This document shows, one piece after another, positions 63,524 to 64,000 of a stretch of 64,000 nucleotides of DNA (the first letter of the stretch is position 1; each line of letters starts with the position of its first letter). A program made the position numbers and the translations under genes. Source of the stretch: Persicimonas caeni (GTDB lineage: Bacteria > Myxococcota_A > Bradymonadia > Bradymonadales > Bradymonadaceae); contig NZ_CP041186.1 of NCBI RefSeq assembly GCF_006517175.1, positions 1,825,001 to 1,889,000 of the forward strand, written 5' to 3'. The notes under the pieces were generated by a model. It saw only the letters and a program-made list of their open reading frames with translations. It did no database searches and had not been told where the DNA came from.

Positions 63524-63700
63524 TCACTGCTCATCTTTAATTTTCGCCTTAACCTCGCGCCAAGAACGGGTGTCGCTGGGGTCCTTTCGATGCGCCTCGA
63601 GACGCATATCTAGTTCAGCGCGCTGCTCGTCGCTGATGCCCACGCCTTCGTGTTCCAGTGCCTTACCGGCGCTTATCCTTCTGTTCTTCTCGTCGCTCAT
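63524..63700 (-). CDS. Addiction-module antitoxin-like protein (orphan)
   Basis: 58 residues, too short to be called by length alone. The sequence MSDEKNRRISAGKALEHEGV, then GISDEQRAELDMRLEAHRKD and a C-terminal SWREVKAKI, resembles the small antitoxin family (TIGR02574-like) that partners ParE/RelE toxins: an ERAEL-type segment followed by SW.EV.A.I. No toxin frame is found in the 176 bases before the next gene, so the toxin is lost or the protein is an orphan. AGGAG lies about 12 bases before the ATG. It is co-directional with the cut gene 47 bases upstream. Confidence 0.6.
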   Translation of the reverse strand: MSDEKNRRISAGKALEHEGVGISDEQRAELDMRLEAHRKDPSDTRSWREVKAKIKDEQ

Positions 63701-63747
63701 TGCTGGCGTAGACTCCTGCTAAATCACCGTCACGATAAGCTTCGCGC

Positions 63748-64000
63748 TCACAATACCCGAAATCCCTCACAGGCTACGCAAAACGTGACAAAATCTTCGA
63801 GCCACGCTCGATGGACGGAGTAATTCTTCCACGTCTCGTTGTCTTGGTAGAGCGTGCCGTCGTCGGGTTCGTTGGTAATCGTACCGTCGTACAAGATGCG
63901 ACCGCCTTTGGGAATATGAGGGAGCAACTCCTCACGGATACGGCGACCAACCTCTTCAGCCTGCGCTGCAGTGAGCTTGCCTCCACAAGCGTTCGCGCTC
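63748..64000 (-). CDS. Unknown protein, 5' end cut by window edge
   Basis: The C-terminal 83 residues are visible before a TGA at 63750-63748. The chain includes GGKLTAAQAEEVGRRIREEL, then HIPKGGRILYDGTITNEPDD and NYSVHRAWLEDFVTFCVACE, ending EGFRVL. The reading frame is open to the window end and its composition is coding-like; other frames are not. No family is recognised. Being just upstream of the antitoxin-like gene, it belongs to the same accessory segment. Confidence 0.65.
   Translation of the reverse strand, partial: SANACGGKLTAAQAEEVGRRIREELLPHIPKGGRILYDGTITNEPDDGTLYQDNETWKNYSVHRAWLEDFVTFCVACEGFRVL

Overview
The window is GC-rich chromosomal DNA, apart from a visibly less GC-rich stretch at the right edge. 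It is packed with lipoproteins, multidomain sensor kinases, extracytoplasmic beta-propeller and Kazal proteins and a very large sigma-54 regulator. That mix suits a free-living deltaproteobacterial-type lineage (Myxococcota or Bradymonadales-like). This assignment is inference: there is no rRNA or tRNA in the window.

Layout. 1-5 kb: a cut TPR-like gene, a duplicated L-domain lipoprotein, a fold-back repeat and an exporter-type ABC half-transporter. 5-18.6 kb: an inner-membrane PAP2 phosphatase with a coupled small gene, two related PAS histidine kinases, a YdjM-like membrane protein, a TetR regulator, two exported PAP2 phosphatases, a polytopic membrane protein, a peptidyl-prolyl isomerase lipoprotein, a DUF2267 protein and a wax ester synthase/DGAT acyltransferase. 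18.6-25.5 kb: a TPP riboswitch driving thiC, a HEAT-repeat protein, a sodium/solute symporter and a LysM protein between two hairpin repeats. 26-33 kb: a VWA lipoprotein, a propeller-like lipoprotein, a secreted metzincin with helix-hairpin-helix repeats, a 41-bp tandem repeat and a GAF protein. 33.3-38.6 kb: a 1606-residue kinase-like/ATPase-like/TPR/GAF/sigma-54 activator bracketed by copies of one palindrome. 38.7-47.7 kb: two paralogous lipoproteins, YtxH and DUF1207 proteins, a cold-shock gene with a long leader, a small metalloprotease, an outer-membrane beta-barrel, a histone-H1-like protein and a PD40-type lipoprotein with one CxxCH motif. 47.9-55 kb: a second ABC half-transporter, a membrane histidine kinase, a DUF4442 protein, an exported methyltransferase-like lipoprotein, a VOC protein and a lipoprotein with an AgmX/TonB-like C-terminus. 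55.2-62 kb: an operon of three AIM24 paralogues, a triple-Kazal lipoprotein and a compact arylsulfotransferase / small membrane protein / DUF106-like / sulfotransferase operon. 62.2-64 kb: the lower-GC segment, with a possible PD-(D/E)XK nuclease, an orphan addiction-module antitoxin and a cut unknown gene.

How it fits together. Much of the content concerns the envelope: phospholipid-head phosphatases, ABC exporters, acyl and sulfuryl transfer, proteases and protease inhibitors, with sensing and regulatory proteins interspersed. The clearest regulatory circuit is thiC, where the leader contains complementary segments that could switch its ribosome-binding site. The least conventional units are the sulfuryl-transfer operon, the giant kinase-like/sigma-54 fusion, the AIM24 trio and the right-edge island. 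Several families of palindromic or fold-back intergenic repeats occur, none with a transposase beside it.
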